A DNA stretch of 8,756 nt, from positions 1 to 8,756 of the forward strand of contig JAGHBS010000201.1 in NCBI GenBank assembly GCA_021160865.1, read 5' to 3'. Position numbers and translations under genes: made by a program. Of the stretch, positions 7,228-8,756 are shown piece after piece. Position 1 is the first letter of the stretch. The number at the start of each line of letters is the position of its first letter. The notes under the pieces were generated by a model. The model made no database searches. It was not told the DNA's origin and saw only the letters and a program-made list of their open reading frames with translations. This DNA is from Planctomycetota bacterium. Its GTDB lineage: Bacteria; Planctomycetota; Phycisphaerae; SM23-33.

Positions 7228-8640
7228 TTATTTGAGGTTAACTCGTACCGATTGGGGCTTATCACCACGCCAGAGAACGAAGTTTATCGATTCGGTACTG
7301 GTATCGGCAGTCAATCGGTCGAGCGAACCCTTGAGCCAGGAAACTGCCTTTACAGGCGTGTTATTCACAGCAATAATCACGTCGCCGGGTCGGAGACCAG
7401 CCTTATCGGCAGGCGAATTTCGACGGACATTTTCCAGAAGCACTCCTTTTTCGAGTAGCGGCTTGGTCCGCCCGACGTACCTGTCCCAAACCACCATATC
7501 TCGCACCACCATTCCCAATCGATTATTATAGTAATGTTCGGCTTCAAAAGGTCTGGTGGGAACAGGTTCGAGTCTTAGCTGAAAAACCTGTGTTTTACCG
7601 TCACGCAATACCGTAAAGGTAATCCGTTCATTAGATTGTAAACGCACTATCTGCCGTTTGAATTGGGCTACTACAAGGGCTGGTGTTGCCATCTGTTCCA
7701 ACGGTTTATTATTCATACCAATTATCACATCGCCCTGTCTCAAGCCTGCCTTGAAGGCAGGGCCATTGGGAATGATTTGACCCAAAATTACAGCGGCTGT
7801 ATTCTCCTTCAAACCTTTAATTGCCTGTCCAGGTTGCGGTGCGAAATAGCGTACGACGCCTAACCATGGCATCCTTCCAGGTCTTCCATGGGTTGGAATT
7901 AGTCCAGCGAATTCCTCAACAGGCACAAAAAATCGCGTAAGCTGCCGACCAGCCAGTCTTACATCCATCCATTTCCCACCGAGCAGCATTCGGTAGGTCA
8001 ACGGTACATCACCGCCCACGATCCCTATGGGTTTACCGTCTTCCGATAAAACCGGCGATGAGAAAGAAGCAAGTTCCCCAGCAGTAACAAAGACCATCTG
8101 GGCAGGAACTCTTACAACTGCTGATACCTTCGCCTCAGTAAAATAAGGTGTGTTGCCAAACTGACCACCTAACAATCCGACCGACAAAACCCTCTGACCA
8201 AGCCTCAAATTCGACCTCAAGGGAAAGCGTAATTCGCTCCACTTGTATCCCTCATCAGCCTGGAGAAAGCCAACGCCTGTTTCAATATCCACACTTAGTA
8301 ATTTTGCCTTTATCCGTTTCTTCTGATTCCCAGGAACAGTAAGCACGAAGTCTTTCAACTGATCCCGCGGAACCATCGCAGGGATATCAAGTGTTAGGAA
8401 AATTCGCTTCGAGGCATTGACACAAATGGCGGTACCAAATCGCCTTGTTGGCCTAATTATCTTCGGATCGATTGTAAACTCCAATCGAGCCAATGCATTG
8501 CCGACGTGCGAAATCAGCTTTGAAATCGTTGGCTTTGCCCCTTCTTGCGATAAAGCAATGTTAGTGTTTAACAAACTAATCAACACAAACAATAATACCG
8601 CCCCAAAAGTACTGTCCTTCACGCCTGCATCTTTCTTCAT
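7228..8640 (-). CDS. HtrA-like protein with two PDZ domains and a degenerate protease domain
   Basis: This 470-residue exported protein has a signal-anchor or signal peptide at about 10-31 (GAVLLFVLISLLNTNIALS). Residues about 40-245 have the layout of a trypsin-fold HtrA/DegP protease: GTAICVNASKRIFLT, then VDIETGVGFLQ, then SSPVLSEDGKPIGIVGG. At the triad positions, HtrA's LTNNHV becomes LTLDIP, TDLAVL becomes TGVGFL, and GNSGGPL becomes ASFSSPVL, so His, Asp and Ser all look replaced. PDZ1 (about 258-358) starts at WLGVV and has GLRQGDVIIGMNN. PDZ2 (about 375-468) has GLRPGDVIIAVNN. Binding of peptide ends without cleavage, as a chaperone or adaptor, is the likely role. The ATG has GGAG nine bases upstream and overlaps the upstream stop (ATGA). 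The inactivity call rests on by-eye alignment. Confidence 0.88.
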   Translation of the reverse strand: MKKDAGVKDSTFGAVLLFVLISLLNTNIALSQEGAKPTISKLISHVGNALARLEFTIDPKIIRPTRRFGTAICVNASKRIFLTLDIPAMVPRDQLKDFVLTVPGNQKKRIKAKLLSVDIETGVGFLQADEGYKWSELRFPLRSNLRLGQRVLSVGLLGGQFGNTPYFTEAKVSAVVRVPAQMVFVTAGELASFSSPVLSEDGKPIGIVGGDVPLTYRMLLGGKWMDVRLAGRQLTRFFVPVEEFAGLIPTHGRPGRMPWLGVVRYFAPQPGQAIKGLKENTAAVILGQIIPNGPAFKAGLRQGDVIIGMNNKPLEQMATPALVVAQFKRQIVRLQSNERITFTVLRDGKTQVFQLRLEPVPTRPFEAEHYYNNRLGMVVRDMVVWDRYVGRTKPLLEKGVLLENVRRNSPADKAGLRPGDVIIAVNNTPVKAVSWLKGSLDRLTADTSTESINFVLWRGDKPQSVRVNLK

Positions 8641-8756
8641 CGTCTCTTTCTCCGTTGTTTGCTCGATACCACCCCACGCTGCCTGGCTAACTCAATCCGC
8701 TCATACCAGAAAGGACCAGCGTTTGACGGTAATCGAGATAAAACCCACCATATCAC
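8637..8756 (-). CDS. 3' end of an unidentified upstream gene
   Basis: The last 39 codons of a frame that is open to the window edge are visible, ending in a TGA that overlaps the next gene's ATG (ATGA). That arrangement is a common sign of a translationally coupled pair. The residues include VIWWVLSRLPSNAGPFWYER near the edge, and the tail ends in a strongly basic SSKQRRKRR. I do not recognise the family from this fragment. Being a 120-base open frame alone is weak evidence, but the exact overlap with a well-supported gene makes a real coding end likely. Confidence 0.6.
   Translation of the reverse strand: MIWWVLSRLPSNAGPFWYERIELARQRGVVSSKQRRKRR

Noticed and set aside
1..8756. Search for CRISPR arrays, tRNA or rRNA genes, insertion sequences, phage genes or toxin-antitoxin pairs.
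   Set aside because: No direct-repeat array, RNA gene, transposase motif or small paired genes of that type were seen; coding sequence fills nearly the whole window.

Overview
The window is a stretch of bacterial chromosome in which every gene I can support lies on the minus strand, packed head to tail with gaps under 90 bases and two short overlaps. The mix suggests a planctomycete-like bacterium, perhaps a Phycisphaerae relative. The clues are a rhomboid with a DUF6576-like tail, HEAT-repeat lipoproteins with a planctomycete-style C-terminal segment, an HtrA-like protein with two PDZ domains, and weak or absent Shine-Dalgarno sites at some starts. This is inference from family flavour and moderate GC content, not from a marker gene.

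In transcription order (high to low coordinates) the genes are: the 3' end of an unidentified gene (8756-8637); an exported HtrA-like protein with two PDZ domains and an apparently dead protease domain (8640-7228); a 100-residue three-helix membrane protein (7153-6851); an exported TPR / beta-domain / HEAT protein of 773 residues (6834-4513); a PHP-domain phosphoesterase of the YciV/TrpH type (4433-3549); a HEAT-repeat lipoprotein (about 3521-2784); a Nudix hydrolase resembling ADP-ribose pyrophosphatase (2764-2234); a rhomboid intramembrane serine protease (2234-1362); and threonine synthase, thrC (1274 to the window edge, C-terminus missing).

The upstream half (8756-4513) reads as envelope or export functions built on protein-protein interaction modules: PDZ, TPR, HEAT and a small membrane protein. 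The downstream half (4433-1) holds housekeeping metabolism (nucleotide phosphoesterase, Nudix, threonine synthesis) interleaved with a lipoprotein and the rhomboid. The order could be one long transcript. The 74-87 base gaps before the membrane protein, PHP and thrC genes are the only places with room for internal promoters, and only the thrC gap shows a credible extended -10.

I see no RNA genes, insertion sequences, CRISPR arrays, phage genes or strong terminators, and no gene-free stretch longer than 90 bases. The parts least explained by known families are the pseudo-protease, the TPR/beta/HEAT protein and the truncated first gene. I do not see convincing evidence of a new defence or mobile system.
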